A DNA stretch of 12,485 nucleotides, taken from NCBI GenBank assembly GCA_016199325.1, contig JACQGW010000314.1:1-12485 (forward strand), in the 5' to 3' direction. The notes beneath the pieces were generated by a model that saw only the letters and a list, made by a program, of their open reading frames with translations, made no database searches and was not told the DNA's origin. Origin of the DNA: Chloroflexota bacterium (GTDB taxonomy: Bacteria > Chloroflexota > Dehalococcoidia > JACQGW01). Both the position numbers and the translations under genes were made by a program. Position 1 is the stretch's first letter. Each line of letters begins with the position of its first letter. This document shows, piece by piece, positions 1 through 6,840 of the stretch.

Positions 1-43
1 GCCGGCGCGCCGACTACTGGAGCGGTGCCGACAGACAACAAAC

Positions 44-68
44 CGCCAAGACGCCAAGAGCGCCAAGG
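44..68. repeat. Short imperfect tandem repeat, CGCCAAG units
   Basis: Three copies of CGCCAAG begin at 44, 52 and 61, spaced 8 and 9 bases apart; the first two are followed by A and the third by G. They lie in the left-edge stretch 1-176, where I see no gene, downstream of the iron alcohol dehydrogenase stop. From memory, runs of this type recur in intergenic DNA of several GC-rich environmental bacteria, which suggests an extragenic repeat. No function is evident. Confidence 0.5.
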
Positions 69-176
69 AAGACGCCGAAAACACCGGTTGGTCGTCTGGT
101 CAATCCTTACGCAGACCGCCTGACCCCCAGGTTGAGTACCACCAGCGTCAACCCATGACGCATGACGCACGCCCCA

Positions 177-1352
177 TCACCGCGGCCGCGCGTTCTCCAG
201 CGCCCGGCGGTAGATCCGCTCATAGGCGCCGAGGTCGAGGTCGCGAGGGTTGCCGATGGTCTGCGGGTCCTCGAAGGCAAGGCGGGCGAGCTCGGGAACG
301 TCCGCGTCGCGGATGCCGATCTCGCCGAGGCTGGGGATCTGGAGGTCGTCGACCAGGCGCCAGACGGCGGCAACCGCCCGCTGGGCAGCGGCTTCAAGGG
401 AGAGGCCGCGGATGTCCTCCCCCATCGCCAGCGCGATCCGCGCGAACTTCTCCGGCTCGCCCATCCAGTTGTATTCCATCACCCAGGGGAGGATGGCGGC
501 GGTCAGGACGCCGTGCGGCACGTCGTAGTAGCCGCCCGCCGTCTGGCTCATCGCGTGAACGGCGCCGGCGCTCTCGCTGCCGTAGGAGAGGCCGGCGAGC
601 ATCGCTCCCATCGCGCACCGGTATCGAGCCTCGACGTTCTGGCCCTGGGCGTAGGCGACGCGCAGGAAGCGGCTCAGGTACTCGATCGCGAGCAGCGCGA
701 AAGCGTCCGTCTGGGGCTGCGCGTAGGCGCAGGTGAAGCACTCGACCGCATGGGTAAAGGCGTCCATGCCCGTGCTGGCCGTCAGGTGCGCCGGCAGGCC
801 GAGGTGAAGCAACGGGTCGACCAGCGCAACATGGGCGGCGATCTCCGGCCCGCCGACGTTGAACTTGATCCTGCGCTGCGGATCGGTGATGACCGCCCAG
901 AGGGTGACTTCACTCCCGGTGCCCGCAGTGGTAGGGATAGCGATCAGCGGCGGAATCCGCCGATCGAGGGGGTCGCGCCCGTACTCGAAGTTGATGATCG
1001 AGCGGCCGCCGTGGACGGCCTCCACGCCGACCGCCTTCGCCGTATCGATCGAGCTGCCTCCGCCGATGGCGATCAGGCCGTCGCAGCGCTCAGTCCGATA
1101 AACTTCGCTGCCAATCCCGATCAGCTCGACCGCCGGGTTGGGGACAACCCCCGCGAACACCCGGTGCTCGACGCCGCCCCGGTCGAGCACCTCAGTCGCC
1201 CTGGCAGCGAGGCCACTTTGCACAATCCCCTTGTCCGTCACCACGAGCGGACGGCGGATCCCCAGCCGCCTGACCTCGCCCGCCAGCTCGTCGACGGCGC
1301 CAAGGCCGTGCTTCATCACGGTTGGCGTTTCGTATGTGCGCACGCGGGCCAT
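177..1352 (-). CDS. Iron-containing alcohol dehydrogenase
   Basis: A 391-aa protein of the Fe-ADH (group III) family, whose members are usually about 380-390 aa. These cytosolic enzymes interconvert alcohols and aldehydes or ketones with NAD(P)H; maleylacetate reductases are relatives. The N-terminal dinucleotide domain carries GGGSSIDTAK at about residues 97-106, followed by PTTAGTGSEVT (140-150). The C-terminal domain has the expected metal ligands D197 and H201 (GMDAFTHAVE), H266 (AVHAMSQ) and H280 (VPHGVLTAAILP). The ATG at 1352 lies 14 bp after the DppB-type permease stop with a weak GGGTGAG ahead, so translation is probably coupled. It is the last gene of the operon and plausibly reduces the aldehyde or keto product of the co-transcribed aminotransferase. 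That substrate link is inference; the family call is firm. Confidence 0.9.
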   Translation of the reverse strand: MARVRTYETPTVMKHGLGAVDELAGEVRRLGIRRPLVVTDKGIVQSGLAARATEVLDRGGVEHRVFAGVVPNPAVELIGIGSEVYRTERCDGLIAIGGGSSIDTAKAVGVEAVHGGRSIINFEYGRDPLDRRIPPLIAIPTTAGTGSEVTLWAVITDPQRRIKFNVGGPEIAAHVALVDPLLHLGLPAHLTASTGMDAFTHAVECFTCAYAQPQTDAFALLAIEYLSRFLRVAYAQGQNVEARYRCAMGAMLAGLSYGSESAGAVHAMSQTAGGYYDVPHGVLTAAILPWVMEYNWMGEPEKFARIALAMGEDIRGLSLEAAAQRAVAAVWRLVDDLQIPSLGEIGIRDADVPELARLAFEDPQTIGNPRDLDLGAYERIYRRALENARPR

Positions 1353-1366
1353 GATCGCTCACCCGA

Positions 1367-2287
1367 TCAGGAGTACTTGATCCGCGGGTCGACGAGGCCA
1401 TAGGCGACGTCCACGACGAGGCTGAGCGAGGCGATGAAGAAGCTGCCAAAGAGTACGGTGCCGACGATGAGCGGTCGGTCGAGGTCGGTCATCGCGGTGA
1501 ACGCCTGCGAGCCGACGCCCGGCCAGGCAAACACCTGCTCGATCGCGATGACTCCGCCCAGGTAGGCGCCGAGATCGAGGCCGATCATCGTGATGGCCGG
1601 ACCGATGGCGTTCCGAACGGCGTGGCGGAAGACCACGTGCCAGTAGGGAAGGCCCTTGGCCCGGGCCGTCCGAATGTAGTCTGAGCTCAGGATCTCCAGC
1701 ATCGAGGAGCGGATCATCCGGCCATACCAGGCAGCGCCGACCAACCCGAGGGTGAGGGCCGGCAGCACGATCTGAATGGGTTGGCCATAGCCGCCGAGGG
1801 GAAAGATCGGGATCAGGAAGGCCAAGAAGTAGAGCAAGAGCAGCCCCGTCCAGAACCCCGGCGACGACAGCCCCAGGACCAGCATGAGCGTGAAGATCCG
1901 ATCGAGCGGGCTGCCGGCGTGCAGCGCGGCCAGGATGCCCAGCGTCAGGCCGATGGAGGTCGACATCAGCACACCGGCGAGCGCGAGCTGGAGCGTGGCC
2001 GGGAACCGGTTGAGGATCAGCTCGGTCACCGGCGTGTTCCGGATGTACGAGTGGCCGAGGTCGAGCTGGACCACCTTGATCATATGGCGGAAGTACTGCA
2101 CGTAGATCGGCTGGTCCAGCCCCATGGCTTTCCGGATGCTCATGATCGTCTCGGTGTTCGCCCGCTCGCCCGCAACGGCCAGCGCCGGATCGGACGGGAC
2201 GATGAAGGTCAGCAGGAAGACGAAAGTCGCCACGCCGAACAGAACGAGAAAGAGAAACAGGAGCCGGCGGATGATGTATCGGGTCAC
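1367..2287 (-). CDS. ABC transporter permease, OppB/DppB type
   Basis: A 306-aa inner-membrane permease of the dipeptide/oligopeptide/nickel family. It opens with the typical basic start followed by a long first membrane helix (TRYIIRRLLFLFLVLFGVATFVFLL), then a periplasmic segment with PSDPA at 31-35. The EAA loop that contacts the ATPase is clear at about 203-225 (DYIRTARAKGL...FRHAVRNA), and the C-terminus DPRIKYS is typical. I place the start at the GTG at 2287, 8 bp after AAGGGAG. Longer readings would run into the upstream permease gene and add 29 polar residues before the conserved TRYIIRRL. It lies 46 bp after the DppC-type gene and 14 bp before the alcohol dehydrogenase. The order, C-type before B-type, is the reverse of the usual dpp/opp order. 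The substrate cannot be told. Confidence 0.9.
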   Translation of the reverse strand: MTRYIIRRLLFLFLVLFGVATFVFLLTFIVPSDPALAVAGERANTETIMSIRKAMGLDQPIYVQYFRHMIKVVQLDLGHSYIRNTPVTELILNRFPATLQLALAGVLMSTSIGLTLGILAALHAGSPLDRIFTLMLVLGLSSPGFWTGLLLLYFLAFLIPIFPLGGYGQPIQIVLPALTLGLVGAAWYGRMIRSSMLEILSSDYIRTARAKGLPYWHVVFRHAVRNAIGPAITMIGLDLGAYLGGVIAIEQVFAWPGVGSQAFTAMTDLDRPLIVGTVLFGSFFIASLSLVVDVAYGLVDPRIKYS

Positions 2288-2333
2288 GGATGCATCTCCC
2301 TTCCAGTCACTTTCGAGCTGTTGCCACTGTCGC

Positions 2334-3254
2334 TTACTTCCAACTGCGCGGGTCGAGCGCGTCTCGCAGGCCATCGCCGACGAGGTTGAAGCCGAAGACC
2401 GTCACCATGACCATGATGCCGGGGAAGATGACGATCCACGGAGCCACGAGGAACGCCTGCGGCCCCATGCTGAGCATCTGGCCCCAGGAGGGCGTCGGCG
2501 GGCGGACGCCGATGCCGAGGAACGACAAGGTGGACTCCGTCAGGATCATGTTGGCGGCGCTCAGCGACGAGTATACGATGGCGATGCCGAGCAGTTGCGG
2601 AATGACGTGGCGAAAGAGAATGCGCATGCGCGTGCAGCCGATGCAGTAGGCGGCTTCGATGAAGTCCTTCTCCTTGATGGAGCGCACCTGGCCGTGAACG
2701 ATACGCGCGAGATACGTCCAGTAGATCGCCGTGATCACGACGATCACCATGCCGAGGCTGGGCGAGAGGAAAGCACTGAGCGCCAGCGCCAGCAGCAGCC
2801 CCGGGATGCTCAGCAGCATCTCGGTGAGCCGCATGAGGATCGTCTCGATGATCCCGCCGAAGAAGGCGGACACCGACCCGACGACGAACCCCAGCATCAG
2901 CGCGAACACGTTGGCGATGGTCGCCACCATGAGCGACACGCGCGCCCCGAAAATGATCCGGCTCAGGACATCCCGACCGACCACGTCGGCGCCGAGGGGG
3001 AAGCCGGGCGTGCCCGGCGGCACCGGCTGGCCCATGCGCAGGCCGGTGCCCGGAATCCAATCGGGATCGGCCGGCGCCAGCACAGGGGCAAAGATGCCCA
3101 TGAGGATGACGGCGGTGACGATCACCAGTCCCACCAGCGACGTCTTCTGTTTGCGGAAGCGACGCCAGGCATCGCCCCAGAAGGTCCGCGGTGCGCGAGC
3201 GGCGAGCGGATCGGCTGTCCTGGCGGCAACACGACCTACCGACTGGGTAGCCAT
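2334..3254 (-). CDS. ABC transporter permease, OppC/DppC type
   Basis: A 306-aa partner permease. The N-terminal OppC_N segment (about 24-62: FWGDAWRRFRKQKTSLVG, then one membrane helix) precedes the family motif GADVVGRDVLSRIIFGARVSL at 88-108. The transmembrane domain carries the EAA loop at about 198-218 (FIEAAYCIGCTRMRILFRHVIP). The C-terminus GDGLRDALDPR is the canonical ending. The ATG at 3254 has AGGGAGGG about 9 bp upstream. It starts 49 bp after the aminotransferase stop. No ATP-binding subunit or periplasmic binding protein is encoded in this operon, so it must borrow them from elsewhere in the genome, or the transporter is incomplete. Peptides, amines, opines and nickel are all imported by this family. 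Confidence 0.91.
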   Translation of the reverse strand: MATQSVGRVAARTADPLAARAPRTFWGDAWRRFRKQKTSLVGLVIVTAVILMGIFAPVLAPADPDWIPGTGLRMGQPVPPGTPGFPLGADVVGRDVLSRIIFGARVSLMVATIANVFALMLGFVVGSVSAFFGGIIETILMRLTEMLLSIPGLLLALALSAFLSPSLGMVIVVITAIYWTYLARIVHGQVRSIKEKDFIEAAYCIGCTRMRILFRHVIPQLLGIAIVYSSLSAANMILTESTLSFLGIGVRPPTPSWGQMLSMGPQAFLVAPWIVIFPGIMVMVTVFGFNLVGDGLRDALDPRSWK

Positions 3255-3303
3255 CGACTAGCACCCTCCCTGGTTCGTTCTCATCCGGGGGCGCGGCGTC
3301 CTA

Positions 3304-4701
3304 CTATGGAGTGATGCCCAACTCCTGCTCCACCACCCCGATCGCACCGTCGACGGCGGCGACGAGCTCGTCGATGTCGGCCTTCGTTGCGCAGAGCGGC
3401 GGCGCCAACTGAATGATGTCACCGGCCCGGGTCAGAATGCCTCGCTTGAGCAAGTGCGTCGTCAGCCGCTTCTGGAGATCGTCGGACTCGGCGAACCGTT
3501 CCTTCGTCTGCTTGTCCTTGACCAGCTCCAGCGCAGCCATCAGCCCGATGCCGCGCACGTCGCCGACCGTCGGGTGGGCCCGGAGCGCCTGGAGCGAGTC
3601 GAGCAGATAGCGCCCCATCTCGGCGGAGTTCTGGATCAGATGCTCCCGCTCCATGATCTCCAGGTTCTTGAGGGCCGCCGCCGCCGCCACCGCATGGCCG
3701 CCAAAGGTGATGCCATGCTGGAACGCCTCCTTGCGCGTTCCCTTGAAGCGGTCGAACACCTTGTCGGAAGCGATGGCTGCCGCAATCGGCAGATACCCGG
3801 AGCCGAGCGCCTTGGCGACCGTCATGATGTCTGCGACGACGCCGAAGTGCTCCTGGGCAAACCAGCGCCCCGTCCGGCCGAACCCGTTGATCACCTCGTC
3901 GGCAATCAGCAGAATCCCATGCTTGTCACAGATCGTCCGCAAGGTCGGCCAGTACTCCGCCGGTGGCACATAGGTTCCCGCCGCCGTCGATACCGGCTCG
4001 GCGATGATGGCCGCCACCGTTTCGGGGCCTTCCTGCTCGATGGCCTGCTCGATGGCTCGGGCACAGAAGACGTCGCAGGACGGGTAGGTCTTCTCGTAGG
4101 GACAGCGATAGCAGGTCACATTCGGGACGTGGACGACGCCGGGCAGCAGCGGCTCGAACTGCGCGCGCCGGAGCATCCGGGAGAAGTTGACGCTCAGCGC
4201 CCCCATCGTCTGGCCGTGATACGACCCTCGCCGCGAGATGAACTTGGTCCGCCCCGGCTGGCCGTTCAAGTAGTGGTACTGTCGGGCCATCTTCAGGGCG
4301 GTCTCGACGGCTTCCGAGCCCGAGTTGACGAAGTAGACGTGGGACAGATCGCCAGGCGTCAACTGGGCGACCCGCTTCGCCAGCTTGATCGTCGGCGGCG
4401 TCGCGTAGGCGAAGGTGTTGATGTAGGTGACCTGCTGCATCTGCTCGTAGGCCGCTTCGGCGATCTCGGTCCGGCCGTGGCCGGCGTTGACCACCCACAG
4501 GCCAGACATCGCGTCGATGTACTCGCGCCCCGTGGCGTCGTAGACCCGCACGCCCTGGCCCCGCGTGAAGATCATCAGCCCATCGGGCTCCGCCAGCTCA
4601 TTCCACTGGCGAGTTTGGATCCAGAGGTGGTCGAGGCAGTCCTGGCGGAGCTGCGCAATTTCCTCCGTGGTCAGGGGCGCTCCGAGTTCCTGTAGCACCA
4701 T
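3304..4701 (-). CDS. Class III (omega) aminotransferase, PLP-dependent
   Basis: A 465-aa PLP enzyme of the class III family, resembling beta-alanine/taurine/putrescine:pyruvate aminotransferases of about 450-460 aa. These move an amino group from an omega-amine or amino acid to a keto acid. Visible landmarks are GLWVVNAGHGR (67-77), VNSGSEAVETALK (125-137), SYHGQTMGALS (160-170), the PLP-ring aspartate D268 in ADEVINGFGRTG, and the Schiff-base lysine K297 in TVAKALGSGYLP. C197, C200, C209 and C213 form a Cys cluster; a similar stretch occurs in related transaminases. I chose the ATG at 4701 because it follows a strong TAGGAGGAA about 9 bp upstream; longer readings run through the promoter region. 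It is the first gene of the operon, divergent from the calcium exchanger. The amine donor is unknown. Confidence 0.92.
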   Translation of the reverse strand: MVLQELGAPLTTEEIAQLRQDCLDHLWIQTRQWNELAEPDGLMIFTRGQGVRVYDATGREYIDAMSGLWVVNAGHGRTEIAEAAYEQMQQVTYINTFAYATPPTIKLAKRVAQLTPGDLSHVYFVNSGSEAVETALKMARQYHYLNGQPGRTKFISRRGSYHGQTMGALSVNFSRMLRRAQFEPLLPGVVHVPNVTCYRCPYEKTYPSCDVFCARAIEQAIEQEGPETVAAIIAEPVSTAAGTYVPPAEYWPTLRTICDKHGILLIADEVINGFGRTGRWFAQEHFGVVADIMTVAKALGSGYLPIAAAIASDKVFDRFKGTRKEAFQHGITFGGHAVAAAAALKNLEIMEREHLIQNSAEMGRYLLDSLQALRAHPTVGDVRGIGLMAALELVKDKQTKERFAESDDLQKRLTTHLLKRGILTRAGDIIQLAPPLCATKADIDELVAAVDGAIGVVEQELGITP

Positions 4702-4798
4702 GTGCGAGTTCCTCCTACCGTCTCGGTTCATTCTGTCCAGGTGCAAGAGCGTCCAGGGAGGCCGGATGCCGGCGAAGCAAGGCACCGAAACTGGGGCA

Positions 4799-4827
4799 AG
4801 CATACACCGACACGTGGGCAATGTCAA
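4799..4827 (-). promoter_or_regulatory. Sigma-70-type promoter of the aminotransferase-permease-ADH operon
   Basis: On the minus strand a perfect -35 TTGACA (4822-4827) is separated by 17 bp from TATGCT (4799-4804), a 4/6 match to the -10 consensus. This predicts a start near 4792 and a leader of about 90 nt before the ATG at 4701. The leader includes a small GCCGG/CCGGC hairpin at 4761-4773. The DNA around it is GC-rich, so an AT-rich TTGACA at exact spacing stands out. Confidence 0.6.
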
Positions 4828-4848
4828 TTCTCTTTCGCACCCGTGAGC

Positions 4849-4877
4849 GTGACAACTGAGGGCAACCATGCGATCAT
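4849..4877 (+). promoter_or_regulatory. Possible promoter of the calcium/proton exchanger
   Basis: GTGACA (4849-4854, 5/6 to the -35 consensus), a 17-bp spacer and GATCAT (4872-4877, 4/6 to the -10) lie on the plus strand, 47 bp before the TTG start at 4924. If used, this promoter lies next to the divergent operon promoter at 4799-4827, so the two units could share control. The -10 match is modest. Confidence 0.3.
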
Positions 4878-4923
4878 AGATGGAGCACACGCCCGCGCAC
4901 ATGGTGAATGGGAGGTAGAGGGA

Positions 4924-5994
4924 TTGGCACGGTGGCTCTACGCGCTCCTGCTGGCGGGCATCGCCGCCATCATCGCACGCCTGGCCGGCGCCCCGGACGT
5001 CGTGACGTTTGCGCTGTCGGCCGTCGGCATCATCCCGCTGGCGGGGCTGATCGGCCGGTCGACCGAGGACCTGGCGCATCACATCGGCCCGAAGTTCGGC
5101 GGGCTGCTCAACGCGACCTTCGGCAACGCCGCCGAGCTCATCATCGCCATCGCGGCCCTGCGGGAAGGGCTTCTCTCACTCGTGAAAGCGTCCATCACCG
5201 GGTCCATCATCGGGAACGTCCTGCTCGTCCTCGGCATGGGCCTGCTGCTCGGCGGCTGGCGCCACGGCGTTCAGCGGTTCGACTCCCGTGAGGCCGGGCG
5301 CAACTCGACGATGATGCTCCTGGCGCTCTTCGCGCTCATCCTCCCGGCGGTCTTCGCCTTCTTCGAGCCCAGCAGCTTCGTCGTCGAAGAGGTGAGCATC
5401 GGATTCGCCGTCGTCCTCCTCCTGCTCTACGGCGCCTACATCGCCTACAGCCTGACGCCGGCCGGCGAGGTCCAGCTCCACTCGGAGTTGATGCCGCCGA
5501 CCGAGATCGTCCACGCCCACCGGATGTGGTCCGCCCCGCTGGCGGTCGGCGTCCTGCTGGGGGCGACCATCGCCACCGTCGTCCTCAGCGAGATCCTCGT
5601 CGGCACCATCGAGTCGGTCACCCGCACCATCGGCCTGTCGGAGTTCTTCGTCGGCATCGTCCTCGTACCGCTGGTGGGCAACGTCGCCGAGCACCTGAGC
5701 GCCGTGCAGTTCGCCGCCAGGAACAAGCTGGACGTCTCGCTGGCCATCGCCGCCGGCTCGTCGACGCAGATCGCCCTGCTGGTCGCGCCCCTCCTGGTGC
5801 TGCTGAGCCTGGTGGTCGGGCGACCGATGAACCTGGTGTTCCACCCGCTGGAGATCGTCGTCGTCGGGGCCACCGCCGGCGTCTTCACGCTGATCAGCTT
5901 CGACGGAGAGAGCAACTGGCTGGAAGGGGTCCAACTGCTCGGGCTGTATCTGATGGCGGGGGTGGTGTTCTTCTTCCTACAGGCACACGCGTGA
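4924..5994 (+). CDS. Calcium/proton exchanger, CAX family
   Basis: A 356-aa membrane antiporter of the Ca2+/cation superfamily, close to the usual length of bacterial CAX/ChaA proteins of about 350-366 aa. It exports Ca2+ against inward protons. The two signature repeats are visible: c-1 with [17 protein letters not shown] around 63-79 (GNAAE at 67-71), and c-2 with [34 protein letters not shown] around 252-285. They are separated by about ten hydrophobic segments and a short loop with [12 protein letters not shown] near 181-192. The start is TTG 4924, because GGGAGGT sits 7 bp ahead and the first helix follows at once. In-frame GTGs at 4843 and 4849 would add polar residues and run through the putative promoter. 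It is transcribed away from the aminotransferase operon, with no sign of a functional link. Confidence 0.88.
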   Translation: MARWLYALLLAGIAAIIARLAGAPDVVTFALSAVGIIPLAGLIGRSTEDLAHHIGPKFGGLLNATFGNAAELIIAIAALREGLLSLVKASITGSIIGNVLLVLGMGLLLGGWRHGVQRFDSREAGRNSTMMLLALFALILPAVFAFFEPSSFVVEEVSIGFAVVLLLLYGAYIAYSLTPAGEVQLHSELMPPTEIVHAHRMWSAPLAVGVLLGATIATVVLSEILVGTIESVTRTIGLSEFFVGIVLVPLVGNVAEHLSAVQFAARNKLDVSLAIAAGSSTQIALLVAPLLVLLSLVVGRPMNLVFHPLEIVVVGATAGVFTLISFDGESNWLEGVQLLGLYLMAGVVFFFLQAHA

Positions 5995-6021
5995 ACATCT
6001 CAACGCGAGGCACGCTCGGCG

Positions 6022-6297
6022 TCACCTGTCGGCCATAGCTGTCCAGGCACGCCGCTTGATCCGGTCGAGCTCCTCGTGCGTCCAGCCCATCACCTCGTTC
6101 AGGAACGTTCCAGACTGGAGGATGCACAGTTGCTGGTGAATGGGCTGGCCGGGAGCGGTGAGATCTTTGTCGTCGCTCACCAAGCAGTCGGCGCCAGCGT
6201 TGATCGCTGCCAGACCGACGGGCACGTCAGTCTTGTCGCGAACAAGATGGAGGTTTGCGGCCATCAGCCGGAGTGTTCTACGGTGTCTTGTCGCCAT
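6022..6297 (-). pseudogene. N-terminally truncated PIN-domain toxin remnant
   Basis: A 91-aa reading frame matches only the C-terminal part of a PIN-domain ribonuclease (VapC-like). The stretch RDKTDVPVGLAAINAGADCLVSDDKDL (20-46) corresponds to the usual conserved block around the later acidic residues. A tail with FLNEVMGWTHEEL follows, as in longer PIN toxins. The N-terminal half is missing, including the first catalytic Asp normally in a VLDTxVL motif. Intact relatives are about 130-190 aa. The ATG at 6297 overlaps the end of the antitoxin gene by 20 bp, so the lost half cannot lie just upstream. Without the first active-site Asp it is unlikely to cleave RNA. It could still be translated and bind the antitoxin. 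The alternative is a genuinely short relative, which I consider less likely. Confidence 0.65.
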
Positions 6298-6598
6298 AGG
6301 TTTCCAGGAAAACCTCGTGCCGCGCCCGGGCCACTTCCTCGTGAAGCTGGTCTTCGGTCAATCCCTGTCTACTTGCTTCCGCACCAAGTTTCCGCCCCAG
6401 GGTACGCAGCGCCTCCTGGGCCAGGAGGCGCCGGAAGTGCTCGTATTCCTGCATGCTGATGATCGCGACAACCGGGATGCCGAGCTTTTCCACCACCAGA
6501 TGCTCCTCCCGTCGGTGGACGCGGTTGAGGAGATCCCCCAGCCTGTTTCGGACCTCGGTCGCGCCAATCACCTTCTGCATCGGTAGAGCCTCATCCAT
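6278..6598 (-). CDS. Phd/YefM-type antitoxin
   Basis: A 106-aa antitoxin of the Phd/YefM fold. ATEVRNRLGDLLNRVHRREEHLVVEKLGIPVVAIISMQEYEHFRRL (13-57) is a typical DNA-binding and dimerisation half. A helical acidic tail ends in HEVFLETYGD, the part that normally wraps the toxin. The ATG at 6598 is preferred because GGAGG lies 6 bp upstream; a Met at 6580 and a start at 6625 are less well supported. It overlaps the PIN remnant by 20 bp, the usual coupled arrangement. It looks complete although its toxin is not. It is probably autoregulated through the palindrome over its own -10 box (6648-6661). Confidence 0.85.
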   Translation of the reverse strand: MDEALPMQKVIGATEVRNRLGDLLNRVHRREEHLVVEKLGIPVVAIISMQEYEHFRRLLAQEALRTLGRKLGAEASRQGLTEDQLHEEVARARHEVFLETYGDKTP

Positions 6599-6613
6599 CG
6601 CCCGCCTCCGTGG

Positions 6614-6633
6614 CACAAGCCCCACGGCTTGTG
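6614..6633. repeat. Perfect hairpin in the antitoxin leader
   Basis: CACAAGCC (6614-6621) and GGCTTGTG (6626-6633) are perfect inverted 8-mers around a CCAC loop. The element lies in the predicted untranslated leader of the antitoxin mRNA, a few bases before the GGAGG ribosome binding site. It may be an RNA stem that affects translation, or a second operator half-site pair. It has no following T-run, so it is not an intrinsic terminator. Confidence 0.5.
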
Positions 6634-6647
6634 GGGAGAAATGTACG

Positions 6648-6685
6648 ATACTGTACAGTATACAACAGTAGATGGCGGTTGTCGA
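6648..6685 (-). promoter_or_regulatory. Toxin-antitoxin promoter with an overlapping 14-bp palindromic operator
   Basis: On the minus strand TCGACA (6680-6685, 5/6 to -35), an exact 17-bp spacer and TATACT (6657-6662, 5/6 to -10) make a strong sigma-70-type promoter for the antitoxin gene. A perfect palindrome, ATACTGTACAGTAT (6648-6661), covers five of the six -10 bases and the predicted start point. That is where a Phd-type antitoxin would bind to repress its own operon. The operator role is inferred from position and from the family's known autoregulation. Confidence 0.65.
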
Positions 6686-6716
6686 TAGCAGACGAACAAG
6701 GGTTCAGCATCTCCGC

Positions 6717-6745
6717 TTGCCCGCCCCACTTTCATCCGGTAGAAT
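6717..6745 (+). promoter_or_regulatory. Possible promoter of the UBP zinc-finger gene
   Basis: TTGCCC (6717-6722, 4/6 to -35), a 17-bp spacer and TAGAAT (6740-6745, 5/6 to -10) lie about 95 bp upstream of the ATG at 6841. The site is divergent from the toxin-antitoxin promoter, with the two -35 boxes about 30 bp apart. Confidence 0.4.
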
Positions 6746-6840
6746 GGTGGGGAGGCTGCCCGAATGGCTCCGTGAAAGCTGACGCAGGAGTTGTCGGATC
6801 GGAGCTACCGGCGGACGTGGTAGTCTGAAGAGGCGAGTTC

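Noticed and set aside
162..1403. 413-codon plus-strand frame opposite the alcohol dehydrogenase
   Set aside because: It is rich in Arg, Ala, Asp and Gly with no family features, and lies antisense to a clear Fe-ADH with complete metal ligands. Long antisense frames are expected at this GC content.
2124..3314. 396-codon plus-strand frame opposite the permeases
   Set aside because: It is His/Asp/Arg-rich low-complexity, antisense to two permeases with clear EAA loops.
3454..4695. 413-codon plus-strand frame opposite the aminotransferase
   Set aside because: It is a shadow of the high-GC class III aminotransferase, whose PLP motifs are intact on the other strand.
4702..5082. Longer N-terminus for the aminotransferase, up to 5082
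   Set aside because: It would pass through the operon promoter and overlap the divergent exchanger gene; the strong ribosome binding site is just before 4701.
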